DNA of 64,000 bases from the NCBI RefSeq assembly GCF_036416795.1, contig NZ_CP143867.1:3774001-3838000 (forward strand), read 5' to 3'. The notes beneath the pieces are model-generated. The model saw only the letters and a list, made by a program, of their open reading frames with translations. It had not been told where the DNA came from and made no database searches. Below, piece by piece: positions 7,406-17,400 of the stretch. The position numbers were made by a program, and so were the translations under genes. This stretch comes from Bacteroides sp. MSB163 (lineage in GTDB: Bacteria; Bacteroidota; Bacteroidia; Bacteroidales; Bacteroidaceae). Within the stretch, counting starts at the first letter, position 1, and the number at the start of each line of letters is the position of its first letter.

Positions 7406-9421
7406 ATGCAGAATGAAGATGATTTAAGAGGTCTTGCCAAAGTCACAGACTTTATGCGGTCCATCAGTTTTCTATTTTTGGCGATACACATCTATTGGTT
7501 TTGTTACGGCTGACTGCATGAAATAGGCTGAACGCTTGGCATAGTGGATAAAATACTATCCAATTTCCAGCGTACCACCGGACTATTTTCATCTTTGCTT
7601 TACACAAAACTGTTTTGTGTCCTTTTCCTCGGTCTGTCCTGCATGGGCAACAAGGGAGTGAAGAAGCATGAAATCACATGAAGGCAGATTTTCATTGCGG
7701 CCATAGCGGGCACCATACTCTTTTTCCTGAACTGGTGGTTATTATCTATCAATGCATCATCCGGTGTGTGTGCGGTACTTTATATTACAACACTGACCGG
7801 CGGTTTCTTCTGTCTGCTGGCATCCGGTTTATGGATAAGTCGCCTGTTGAAGAACAATTTATTAGAGGACGTTTTCAATACAGAGAACGAATCTTTCATG
7901 CAGGAAACCCGCCTTATGGAAAACGAGTATTCCGTCAATCTGCCAACTAAATTTTGGTATAAAGGAAAGACCTACAACGGATTTATCAATCTTGTAAATA
8001 TTTTTCGTGCGACAATGATATTGGGAACACCAGGCAGCGGGAAGTCCTATGCCATTGTCAACCAGTTTATCAAACAGACTATCGAGAAGGGCTATGCACT
8101 GTATATATACGATTTTAAGTTTGATGACCTGTCAGTTATCGCTTATAACCATTTGATTAAGTATAGACACCGTTATAAGATACCACCTAAATTTTATGTA
8201 ATCAACTTCGACAATCCAAGAAAAAGCCACCGCTGTAATCCACTGGCTCCCGAACTAATGACGGATATTTCGGATGCGTATGAATCCAGTTATACCATCA
8301 TGTTGAACCTCAATAAAAGTTGGGTGCAAAAACAGGGAGATTTCTTTGTAGAATCTCCGATTGTATTATTTACGGCCATAATTTGGTTTTTGAAAATCTA
8401 TGAAGGTGGCAAGTTCTGTACGTTCCCACATGCTATCGAATTGCTTAATAAAAGGTATGAAGACGTCTTTACTATCCTGACAAGTTACCCCGATTTGGAA
8501 AACTATCTAAGTCCGTTTATTGACGCATGGAAAGGTGGAGCGAGTGAGCAGCTTCAGGGCCAGATTGCAAGTGCTAAAATCCCGTTATCCAGACTGATAA
8601 GTCCGCAACTTTATTGGGTAATGTCCGGCAGTGACTTTACACTGGATATTAATAATCCCAAAGAACCGAAAGTATTATGTGTGGGCAACAATCCCGATAG
8701 AATTTCAATCTATGGGGCGGCATTGGGACTTTATAACTCCCGTATCGTTAAGCTGATAAATAAGAAGAAACAACTGAAAAGTTGTGTGATTATTGACGAG
8801 TTACCGACCATCTTCTTTAAAGGTCTGGATAATCTGATTGCTACGGCACGAAGCAACAAGGTAGCGGTTGTGTTAGGTTTTCAGGATTTCAGCCAGTTAA
8901 AGCGCGATTACGGAGACAAGGAGGCCGCCGTAATCATGTCAACTGTGGGCAATGTTTTTAGCGGACAAGTGGTGGGTGAAACAGCCAAAACTTTGTCGGA
9001 AAGGTTCGGGAAAATTCTGCAAAAAAGAGAATCTATGAGCATCAACCGCAACGATACATCCACTTCCATTAACACCCAACTGGACAGTCTGATACCCGCA
9101 TCCAAAATCAGCACACTCTCTCAGGGTATGTTTGTCGGTGCCGTAGCAGATAACTTTGGAGAGACAATAGAACAGAAAATTTTCCACGCGCAGATAGTCG
9201 TGGACAATGAAGCAGTACAGAAAGAGACAGCGGCCTACCAACCCATACCCGAAATCAGCAGCTTTCTGGATGAGAACGGCAACGATACAATGGAGCAACA
9301 GATACAGGCTAACTACCGACAAATTAAGCAGGATATTGTTGAACTTGTAGAGAATGAACTAATTCGTATTGAAAATGATCCGGAACTCAAACATTTATTA
9401 GGTGGCAATAATATGGATTAA
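7406..9421 (+). CDS. mobC: MobC, VirD4/TraD-type coupling protein, three in-frame TGAs
   Basis: 672 codons from ATG 7406 to TAA 9421. Coupling ATPase that brings the relaxase-DNA complex to the mating channel. N-terminal membrane segments (residues 20-35 and 95-135); Walker A L-G-T-P-G-S-G-K-S-Y at about residue 210; Walker B V-I-I-D-E-L-P. TGA codons are 36 (7511-7513, C-Y-G-[TGA]-L-H-E-I-G), 42 (7529-7531, G-[TGA]-T-L-G-I) and 92 (7679-7681, H-E-I-T-[TGA]-R-Q-I-F). All fall in the N-terminal membrane and linker part. Nine other Trp codons are TGG. The body from 7766 is an intact long frame, but starting there would lose the first 120 residues. Confidence 0.8.
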
Positions 9422-9456
9422 TTACTTATAACCAGTAATTGTATTTCGTAATAATT

Positions 9457-9498
9457 ATAACAAATTTTGAAAGATGTTTGTCTTTCAAAATTTGTTAT
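9457..9498. terminator. long bidirectional terminator hairpin
   Basis: Perfect 18-base arms (9457-9474 and 9481-9498) with loop TGTTTG, between the converging mobC and nuclease genes. A and T tracts within the arms let it work in both directions. Confidence 0.7.
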
Positions 9499-9555
9499 AT
9501 ATCATTCTGGATATAATATGCAGTTCTGAAATCATATAAATAAAATATTATCCTT

Positions 9556-11043
9556 TTATATATTTGAAGCTGATATTTTATTGTTATATCTTGCGTCAAT
9601 AACAATAATATTAGAAGCCTTTTCTAAATTTAATTCTTTCAATATTTTATTTAATCTCTTATTTTCCTTATCTGTAAAAACCATAATAACCGATATACAC
9701 TTATCTGTATCATTAGCTTTTGCGTAAATAGGTAATTGGTGTTGTAAGTTAGACTTTATTTTACTATTAGATGCTAATTTAAACTCCACTAATGTTTTAT
9801 CATCTACTCCTTTCGATATTGTATAATCCACAAAACCTCTACCATTCCCAACTTCTCTATTGACATCAAAAGCTGTATTATACCAAACCGCTTTAAAAGA
9901 AATTTGGACATCTTTTTCTCTTACTTTATCTTGCTGCCAAGAAAGAATATACCCATCTTTGTCTTCTATAAATTTTTTGAAATAACTAATTCGCGCCAAT
10001 GCTTCATTGTAAGAATCATTATATACATCTCCCTTTAATTGATGATTTAAGTTGAATAGTTCTTTTGTTTGTTGAAAATATTTTTTTTGAACTTCAAGCC
10101 ATCTTTTGATAAAATCTATATATTTTAATTCGTTATTTGAAAAAGATGCAAATAATTTTTTATTTTCTATTCTATATTCACTATCAATTATTATAGAGTA
10201 GTAGTCATTAAGTTCTTTATTTTTAGACAAATCGGTAAAGTCTATTTTTTTGAGCAACTGGTATGTCAAATCACCTAAGTAGTTTACCAATCTATTCTCA
10301 GTAATTAATGTACCTTTGGATAATTTCGAGTATGGATTATAAGTTACATTCTCTATAAAAAAAGGTGTTTGCTGTTCAAAATATTTTTTAGCATCCTTAA
10401 ATTCAGGGAAATCGAAAGGGAATAATTTTAGCCATACATTATATTTAGATATTAAGAGATTAAAAGGATTTATCTTTTTATTAGATGCAGCAGGTCTCAT
10501 AAAATCATCAAAATATAATTTAATGTACTGTTTTACATCACATCTGATATCTTTATTGTTTTCTATACGATACAGAAGTTGTTCAATAAATTCTTGAAGA
10601 AATAATGGGATACCACATCCTTCAGGAAAATTACCAAAACTTTCAATCGCATATTCTAAATAATTAGTTATATCCTGTTTCCAATTATCCTTGTCTTGAT
10701 TATTTAAAATATGCTGGTAACAGTATATAACTTTATCCGCAGACATTTGAGGCCCATTAATATAATCCAGTTTATTAAACTCTTTAATATTTAATAGGTT
10801 TTGATGCCATTTGCAACAAAATGGGAATTTTTCATATTTCTTTTTTAAAAGTTCAGTTATGGCATTTCTTACATTTTTGCAACTGTCACAATTATTATAA
10901 TCATGTATATCACCTTCTGTTGGATCAATCGAATATGGTTTAATAAGAAAAGTTGCAATGAAATATTGTATGTGTTTACTGCCACATTCAACATTGTGTT
11001 GCTCTTGTAAATATAGAGTGGCTTCATTTTTCATTTTAACCAA
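9556..11043 (-). CDS. PD-(D/E)XK nuclease-like protein, partner of SIR2 gene
   Basis: 495 aa. The C-terminal region has G-R-G-F-V-D-Y (Asp about 406) and, after a short loop, L-V-E-F-K-L-A (Glu about 420, Lys 422): the D...ExK signature of PD-(D/E)XK nucleases. N-terminal region has a Cys/His cluster (N-C-D-S-C and F-C-C-K-W-H) that may bind zinc. The middle is long and helical without a family I can name. Its start overlaps the upstream SIR2 stop by eight bases, so the two are translationally coupled. The AT-rich composition is unlike the neighbouring tra genes, which marks it as cargo. A role in anti-phage defence is inferred from the pairing. No in-frame TGA; its Trp codons are TGG. Confidence 0.7.
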   Translation of the reverse strand: MVKMKNEATLYLQEQHNVECGSKHIQYFIATFLIKPYSIDPTEGDIHDYNNCDSCKNVRNAITELLKKKYEKFPFCCKWHQNLLNIKEFNKLDYINGPQMSADKVIYCYQHILNNQDKDNWKQDITNYLEYAIESFGNFPEGCGIPLFLQEFIEQLLYRIENNKDIRCDVKQYIKLYFDDFMRPAASNKKINPFNLLISKYNVWLKLFPFDFPEFKDAKKYFEQQTPFFIENVTYNPYSKLSKGTLITENRLVNYLGDLTYQLLKKIDFTDLSKNKELNDYYSIIIDSEYRIENKKLFASFSNNELKYIDFIKRWLEVQKKYFQQTKELFNLNHQLKGDVYNDSYNEALARISYFKKFIEDKDGYILSWQQDKVREKDVQISFKAVWYNTAFDVNREVGNGRGFVDYTISKGVDDKTLVEFKLASNSKIKSNLQHQLPIYAKANDTDKCISVIMVFTDKENKRLNKILKELNLEKASNIIVIDARYNNKISASNI

Positions 11044-12292
11044 ACATTTCTTTATTAATATCTTCTATTTGACAGGTGATAATTTGTGCATGTATTTCTT
11101 TTGCAAATTTTTCAACAATATCATTTCCTTTAGCATAGGGGTCTATAATATAAACCGGTTTGTTTTTATAGTCAAAGTATTTCATAAGAATATTATTTAT
11201 TTCAGCATCTTTAGCTCCATAACCGATTATAATTAGTTTTTCTGATCTTGATAAATTTTGTTTAAACTTATGGAATAACTTTTTATATAAATATCGTTCT
11301 TTATATCTTAATATTTTAGACGTAGTACCAGTTAAATAGTCTGCATGATAGGCAAAAGGATATGATTCATAATGTTTTTTGCTACCAATACCACGTAGTA
11401 AATCTGAAGCAGACATTCCATAGCGTATTTTCACATATTTATCTGGTATTAGTGAAATTCCTTTAGTGCGATGGTATAAAACATAGTTTAAACTACCATG
11501 CAATTTATATAATCTGATAGGGGTAAGGTAATGTCCGGTATATCTCTCTAAACGACAGTGATATTTAATATTATTAATATCTAAAATACCATAGTAATTA
11601 GATCCATATTCATCAAAACCATCAGATATATTTCCATTTATATACTCTGTTTTATTCAATGATTCAAAGAATAAATCATGATTGAGAGTATGAACGTTTA
11701 CAATATAGTTTTCTGCTAATTCCTGAATATATTTTAGAAAACCAGTATATCCATCATATTTTCCTAAATGATATGGAATATCATCATACCATTGCTTAGA
11801 GTTATCATCTTTCAAGATATAGGCAACCATTTGATTATAAATTGCAGGCAAGCCAAATACAAGTTGATTAAAATCAACAATTTCAGATAAATATTTAGAT
11901 GCCAAATGCTGATATTCTTCAGCATATATTTCTTTACTTTTTATGAAATCATAGAATATTTCATAATCAAAGTTCTTATTATTTTCATTATAATACTTAA
12001 TCAAATCAAGGCAAAAACTATATTGTTTTTCATATCTATTTTGATAACCCATAACGCCAAATTCAGGTTTTTCTCCTGTTCTTGTAGTTGCAATTTCTCC
12101 CGCTGGTGAAAAGCTAATAGGATAAGTATGATACTCTAACAGTTTTTTATTAACTGTATTACCGACAGGATAGCCTTTGGGTGCAGAAAAGCCTGCACCA
12201 AGAAGCAATGAAATCGATTTTCTTTCACTGAATGGAATAGGAATAACAACTTCGTCTCCTAAATCAAGTTCTTCAAAATTTATCTTTTTCAT
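11036..12292 (-). CDS. SIR2-domain protein, probable NAD-cleaving defence effector
   Basis: 418 aa. SIR2 motifs in order: L-L-L-G-A-G-F-S-A-P-K-G (GAGFS 32-36), V-N-V-H-T-L-N-H-D, L-Y-K-L-H-G-S-L-N, and near the C-terminus I-I-I-G-Y-G-A-K-D-A-E-I-N. This is the bacterial SIR2-like type found in Thoeris, DSR and SIR2-HerA defence systems, where it degrades NAD+ on phage infection. First gene of a two-gene operon with the nuclease-like protein. Strongly AT-rich compared with the element around it. Its partner does not match a named SIR2 system that I recall. Confidence 0.8.
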   Translation of the reverse strand: MKKINFEELDLGDEVVIPIPFSERKSISLLLGAGFSAPKGYPVGNTVNKKLLEYHTYPISFSPAGEIATTRTGEKPEFGVMGYQNRYEKQYSFCLDLIKYYNENNKNFDYEIFYDFIKSKEIYAEEYQHLASKYLSEIVDFNQLVFGLPAIYNQMVAYILKDDNSKQWYDDIPYHLGKYDGYTGFLKYIQELAENYIVNVHTLNHDLFFESLNKTEYINGNISDGFDEYGSNYYGILDINNIKYHCRLERYTGHYLTPIRLYKLHGSLNYVLYHRTKGISLIPDKYVKIRYGMSASDLLRGIGSKKHYESYPFAYHADYLTGTTSKILRYKERYLYKKLFHKFKQNLSRSEKLIIIGYGAKDAEINNILMKYFDYKNKPVYIIDPYAKGNDIVEKFAKEIHAQIITCQIEDINKEMFG

Positions 12293-12638
12293 ATTTCCAA
12301 AACTCCTAATAAAAATCTTATTTTATACAAAATCACTGATTGTTTCAGTTTTACTTTTCTTTTTATACAAAGAAAAAGTGTAATAGAACAAAATTACAAA
12401 AAAAACTCTAATACAAACACGTCTAATGAAATAATTGTAACTGTTTTTTTATGATTCATATTAATAGAAGTATCTACTGAAAGATATTGTAAAACGTCAA
12501 AGAACGCCAAACACCGCCATCCATTACCTATACCTTCAAGATCGTAACACATTATCAATTAAAACTATACATTCGCACCGACGGGCTAAAGTTTACCCGA
12601 TATTGATTAATTATTGTATCACTTAAATTATTGATTTT
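12293..12638. other. intergenic region between divergent SIR2 operon and DUF4099 gene
   Basis: 346 bases without a supported gene. It must hold both promoters, but I find no convincing TTTG/TAnnTTTG pair. The stretch around 12500-12520 (AACGCCAAACACCGCCAT) resembles, on the other strand, the TGGCGGCTGTTGGCGT sequence found at 3127 and 5330. Confidence 0.5.
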
Positions 12639-13928
12639 ATGGCTAAGAAAAAGCAAGAACAACAAGAACAGAGTCAGGACGAGCATGTAATGGCCATCCT
12701 TGACAAGCGAACGAACAAAACCGCAGTCGTTTCCAAAATGAACGAGCAGGACGGTAGTCTCGAAATCGTACCACCCGACAAGAAGAACAGCAGCAGTTTC
12801 CTTAAACTGGATCGTACCTCACCGCTGGAACTGTTCTTCACCAATTTCAAGAACCAGTACGAAAATCCCACGAGTTTCAGTTTCTTCCTCGTACCTCTTG
12901 TCCTTTTGGAAAAGACACTGAATGCCGTAGTCCAGATCCGAAAAGGGGAAGACCCCGGAGTAGAAGGTAAAAAACTGGTGGAGAACAGCGAACTCAACGA
13001 TGAAGGACGTATCGCCAAACTTGCCCGTCGGTATAAGTTTGACGAACACCAGCTTCCGTGGAAAGAACTTGCCGCATTGGGAGTTGACAAGCAACTCTTG
13101 TTTGATAACCACTGCATGGGTGAGATGCTAAAAGGAAGGATTACCTCTATGGCTTTCCCCATCAGTAAGGAAGTAAACGGTGAAAAGAAGGATATGGGAG
13201 AAGCCTGCTTCCTTTGTGTCAAAGGCGAGGACGGTAAGGTACAACTGAAAACTCTGAGCAGACTCGACAAACCGCAATACGACCTGCCTGCCTATAAAGG
13301 AGTATTCACTGACGAGGAAAAGCAGTCACTTAAAGACAACGGAACATTGGGAGCTATCAAGGAAATGAAGGACACCCACACGGGAACGGTCTGCAACTGC
13401 TATGTATCCTTCCATGAACCGAGCAACCGCATCATTACCATGCCGGTGGATGCCATCAAGATACCGGATTACATCTACGGAAAAAGGCTTGATGACAAAC
13501 AGAAGCAAATACTCGCATCAGGCGGACAGCTTCCCATCAACGACATACAGCGTAAAAACGACACGCTGCTTTCCGGTGTCGCTTTCGTCGATCCGAGAAT
13601 AATGGACATCGCATTCAAGCAGTCCGGCGAACAACTGAAGGTCAACGACACTATCATGGGTGCCAAAATCAGTCCCGAACAGAAAAAGATGCTCCAGAAC
13701 CATGAAATGGTGTTCGTTGAGAATATGCGCTACAAAGGCAGGGTATTTTCCGATGATGTACGTTTCAGCAACAAGAGCAACCAACTGCTGATAGGACGTA
13801 ACGCCCGTGAATACAAACCCACTATTGACAGTAAGAAAAATGACAAGAAAAAGGAGGTGAAACAGCAGGTACCCCGCCATGTGGCGTCTGTAAAGGCCCA
13901 GTCAAAAAAGAGCCTTTCGGTCATGTAA
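12639..13928 (+). CDS. DUF4099/DUF3945 conjugative-element protein
   Basis: 429 aa. Gln/Glu-rich start (MAKKKQEQQEQSQDEHVMAI), a globular middle and repeated DUF3945-type segments (I-D-A-I-K-I-P-D-Y-I-Y-G-K-R-L-D-D-K-Q and I-M-G-A-K-I-S-P-E-Q-K-K-M-L). Such proteins precede topoisomerase, DUF1896 and helicase genes in Bacteroidales elements. The biochemical role is unknown; a link to element DNA metabolism follows from position. No topoisomerase gene is present here between it and DUF1896. No in-frame TGA; ends with TAA. Confidence 0.7.
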   Translation: MAKKKQEQQEQSQDEHVMAILDKRTNKTAVVSKMNEQDGSLEIVPPDKKNSSSFLKLDRTSPLELFFTNFKNQYENPTSFSFFLVPLVLLEKTLNAVVQIRKGEDPGVEGKKLVENSELNDEGRIAKLARRYKFDEHQLPWKELAALGVDKQLLFDNHCMGEMLKGRITSMAFPISKEVNGEKKDMGEACFLCVKGEDGKVQLKTLSRLDKPQYDLPAYKGVFTDEEKQSLKDNGTLGAIKEMKDTHTGTVCNCYVSFHEPSNRIITMPVDAIKIPDYIYGKRLDDKQKQILASGGQLPINDIQRKNDTLLSGVAFVDPRIMDIAFKQSGEQLKVNDTIMGAKISPEQKKMLQNHEMVFVENMRYKGRVFSDDVRFSNKSNQLLIGRNAREYKPTIDSKKNDKKKEVKQQVPRHVASVKAQSKKSLSVM

Positions 13929-13957
13929 CAGACAGATTATTCATGTTTTTAGCAAAT

Positions 13958-13993
13958 ATATACCCGGTTCTCTTTTATGGCAGCCGGGTATAT
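13958..13993 (+). terminator. hairpin after DUF4099 gene
   Basis: ATATACCCGG (13958-13967) pairs with CCGGGTATAT (13984-13993), 16-base loop, 30 bases past the stop codon. T-rich but without a long T-run. Confidence 0.5.
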
Positions 13994-14029
13994 GTTTAAT
14001 ATCCGATTAACATTTTAAAGCGATAACAA

Positions 14030-14476
14030 ATGATTATACAAGATAAAAATACCGCAACCGGAGAATTGTCCTATTTTGAGACGACTCTCCTTCTTTATTT
14101 AAGGGAAAGCCATCCGCATATTGCCGGTGACAAAGCACTTGTCCGAATGCGGGTCGACGAGGCGGCAGGCAGCTACGAACGTGCCATACGTGACGGTTTA
14201 TCCGTTACGCAGGCTTTGCAACTGGCCGACGCCGTTCTCTATCAGGACTTGCGCTTTTCCAAATTCGATACGGTTTTCGAGGTCGTGTCGGAGTGGTTTC
14301 CCGAAGTGCGGCCCGAAAAACGGGCGGGTTTCTGTCTGAAAGTATTGTCGCCCGCAGAAACTGTATTCAGCAAATATCCTATAGACGACCGGTTTGAATC
14401 ATCCCCGTCCTATCATACACTTACCGTTGAACTTACAGGTTTCATACAATTTTATATAGAACAATATGGCATATAA
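14030..14476 (+). CDS. DUF1896 family protein
   Basis: 148 aa. Matches the DUF1896 layout (L-S-Y-F-E-T-T-L-L-L-Y-L-R-E-S-H-P, a central S-Y-E-R-A-I-R-D-G helix and F-L-x-K-V-L-like end). Function unknown; nearly always next to the methylase-helicase gene in Bacteroidales elements. Its stop codon overlaps the start of that gene by 11 bases, so the two are coupled. Its only Trp (S-E-W-F) is TGG. Ends with TAA. Confidence 0.75.
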   Translation: MIIQDKNTATGELSYFETTLLLYLRESHPHIAGDKALVRMRVDEAAGSYERAIRDGLSVTQALQLADAVLYQDLRFSKFDTVFEVVSEWFPEVRPEKRAGFCLKVLSPAETVFSKYPIDDRFESSPSYHTLTVELTGFIQFYIEQYGI

Positions 14477-17400
14477 CAAACGACAACATCTGGCGGACAA
14501 CATAGCCGCACTTGAATGGATATTCATGCGTCCCCAAGCCTGCCTCACAGAAGAGGGACGCAAAGTTTTGAACGGTTATTCGGGTTTCGGGGGATTGAAG
14601 TGCATCCTGAATCCGGCGGAGAAAGACACGGACATTGAAAGATGAACGACAGACAGGGAACTGTTTCCCCAAGTCCGACTGCTGCATGAACTGTTGCGTG
14701 AGTATTCCAAAGACGAAAAAGAATATAGGGCATACGTCCAAAGCCTTAAAAACTCCGTACTCACAGCCTTTTACACACCGGAACCGGTGGTAACGGCCAT
14801 GCAGGAATCCTTGCAGGTACCGGGAATCCGTCCGGGACGTTTTCTTGACCCTTCTGCCGGAACGGGCATGTTTATCAGCGGCTTGAAGGATGTTCCCGAA
14901 GTCCATTGTTTCGAGAAAGACAAGCTCACGGGAAAAATCCTCTCATCCCTCTATCCGGAAAGCAGAGTGACCATAGACGGTTTCCAGTCCATACAGCCCT
15001 ATTATAACAACTACTTCGATCTGGTTTCATCCAATATCCCGTTTGGAAATACCAGAGTTTATGACCGGGATTTCGACCGGAGCGAAGACGTCGTGCGTAA
15101 ATCCTCACTTGCCGCCGTACACAACTATTTCTTTCTCAAAGGCATGGACACGTTACGTGAAGGTGGGACACTGGCCTATATCACGACTTCGGGTGTCATG
15201 GACTCGCCACAGAACCGTCCCGTCAGGGAATGGCTGATGAACCATGCCAATCTTGTTTCCGCCATCCGTCTGCCGGACAACCTTTTTGTCGATGCGGGTA
15301 CGGAAGCGAGCAGTGACCTGATCGTATTGCAGAAGAATACCCGGAAATCGGAACTGACCGAAAAGAAACGGAACTTTATTGAAACCCGTCTTATATCGGG
15401 CAGCATCCATATCAACAACAGCTATGCAGATTTAGACCATATCGTCCATACTTCCGTATCTATGGGTAAAAACATGTACGGACAACCGGCCATGAATTTT
15501 ATTCATGAAGGAGGTGTCGGCGCCATTTCCGAACAACTCAAGCAGTTATTGGCGCAAGATGTGGAGAACCATCTTGACCGGAAACTTTATGATGACAATC
15601 TATCCCGCTCAAACAATTCCACCATCCTCAAAACGGAGTTTGAGACACTATTGGAAACAGCAGGAGAGACAGAACGGCAGGAGGTACGGGAAGAAAGCCC
15701 CGCACAGCCCTATGAACCCATGCTCAACCTGTTTGCCGCCTATGCGGATGAAGAGCAAACGGAGGTGCAAGTGGTGGAAAGCAGACCTTCGCCAAGCCGG
15801 GCACCGTCGGCATCCCGCAAAAAGAAAGGGGATGAACCGGAAATGTTCAATCTCTTCTCCCAAGAGAACATGTACGATGAAGCCGCCACGCAGGAAGACA
15901 TGACCGGGGAACGGGCGGCAGCGGAAGCAAAATGGCAGGAGCGCAGACAAAAATTCGAGGAAGAACGGAAGAAAGAAATGGAACCACGACCGTTTACCGG
16001 AGAGGTACGTCCTGAATACAAGAACGGTTCCATCGTGAAGTCGGGTGAGCAATACGGGTATTTACGGGGGCTGGGTACTCCCGAAGTACAATTCCATCCG
16101 CTTAAACTGACAGTCACCCAGCAATACCGCGCCGCCTACTATATCCCGCTCCGGGAAGCCTACCACAACCTCTACAATAAGGAAGCCGAAACGGAAACGG
16201 AACAGCCGGAACTACGGGAAGAACTGGTCAAGCGGTATGACAGTTTTTACCGCATGTTTAGGGAATTGAACGGAAAGGACAATGCCAAGTTCCTGCTGAT
16301 GGATGCCGGAGGACGGGAAATACTTTCATTGGAACGTTCCGTTAACGGCAAGATACAGAAAGCGGATATATTTTCTGTTCCCGTATCGTTCAACGCCAAT
16401 GAAGTGACACATGTGGATACACCGCAGGAAGCGCTCGCGGCATCCCTGAACAAGTTCGGAGAAGTCAATCTGGAATATATGGAAAATCTCAGTGAAACAG
16501 GCAGGCAGGAACTGCTCACACAACTGGACAACCGTATCTTCTACAATCCCATGATGAAGAACTATGAAATCAAGGACCGCTTCATAGCGGGCAATGTGGT
16601 GGCCAAAGTAGAATGGATAGAGAACTACCTGAAAGACTATCCCGATGACGACGCAAGCAAGAAATCATTGGAAGCCTTGCAGAAAGCCATACCGGAGCCG
16701 ATCAGTTTCGAACTGCTTGATTTTAATCTGGGAGAAAGGTGGATACCCGTGTCCGTATATGAAGAGTTTGCCGGATACCTCTTTGAGGCAAAAGCCCATA
16801 TCCACTATACGGAATCCATCGACGAGTTCAGTGTGAGTTTTGAAGAAACGAACGCAAACATCACTGATAAATATTATGTGAAAGGAGAGAAAAGAAGCTA
16901 CTACGGAAATGACCTGCTGAAACATGCGCTGCACAACACGGTGCCCGACATAACCAAGACCGTGCAGGATGAAGAAGGCAATGATATAAAGGTGCGTGAT
17001 GCCGAGGCCATCCAGCTTGCCGATGCCAAAATCAATGAAATACGGTCGGCTTTCACAGGCTGGCTGAACGAGCAGCTATCCGAATTTAAACAGCACCTTG
17101 CGGATATGTACAACCGTAAGTTCAATTGTTATGTACGTCCCGATTATGACGGTTCCCTACAAAGTTTCCCGTTCCTTGACCTGAAAGGGCTGGACATACC
17201 GGACTTGTACGACAGCCAGAAAAATGCCGTATGGATGCTGAAGATGAACGGGGGTGGCATAATCGACCACGAGGTGGGTACGGGCAAGACCCTCATCATG
17301 TGCATAGCCGCCTTTGAGATGAAACGTCTCGGACTGGCGAACAAGCCGATGATTATCGGACTCAAAAGCAATGTGCATGACATAGCCGACACGTTCAAGA

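Noticed and set aside
7766..9421. mobC starting at the internal GTG
   Set aside because: It would drop the N-terminal membrane part that family members have, and no ribosome-binding site is evident; the upstream frame is coding-like up to ATG 7406.
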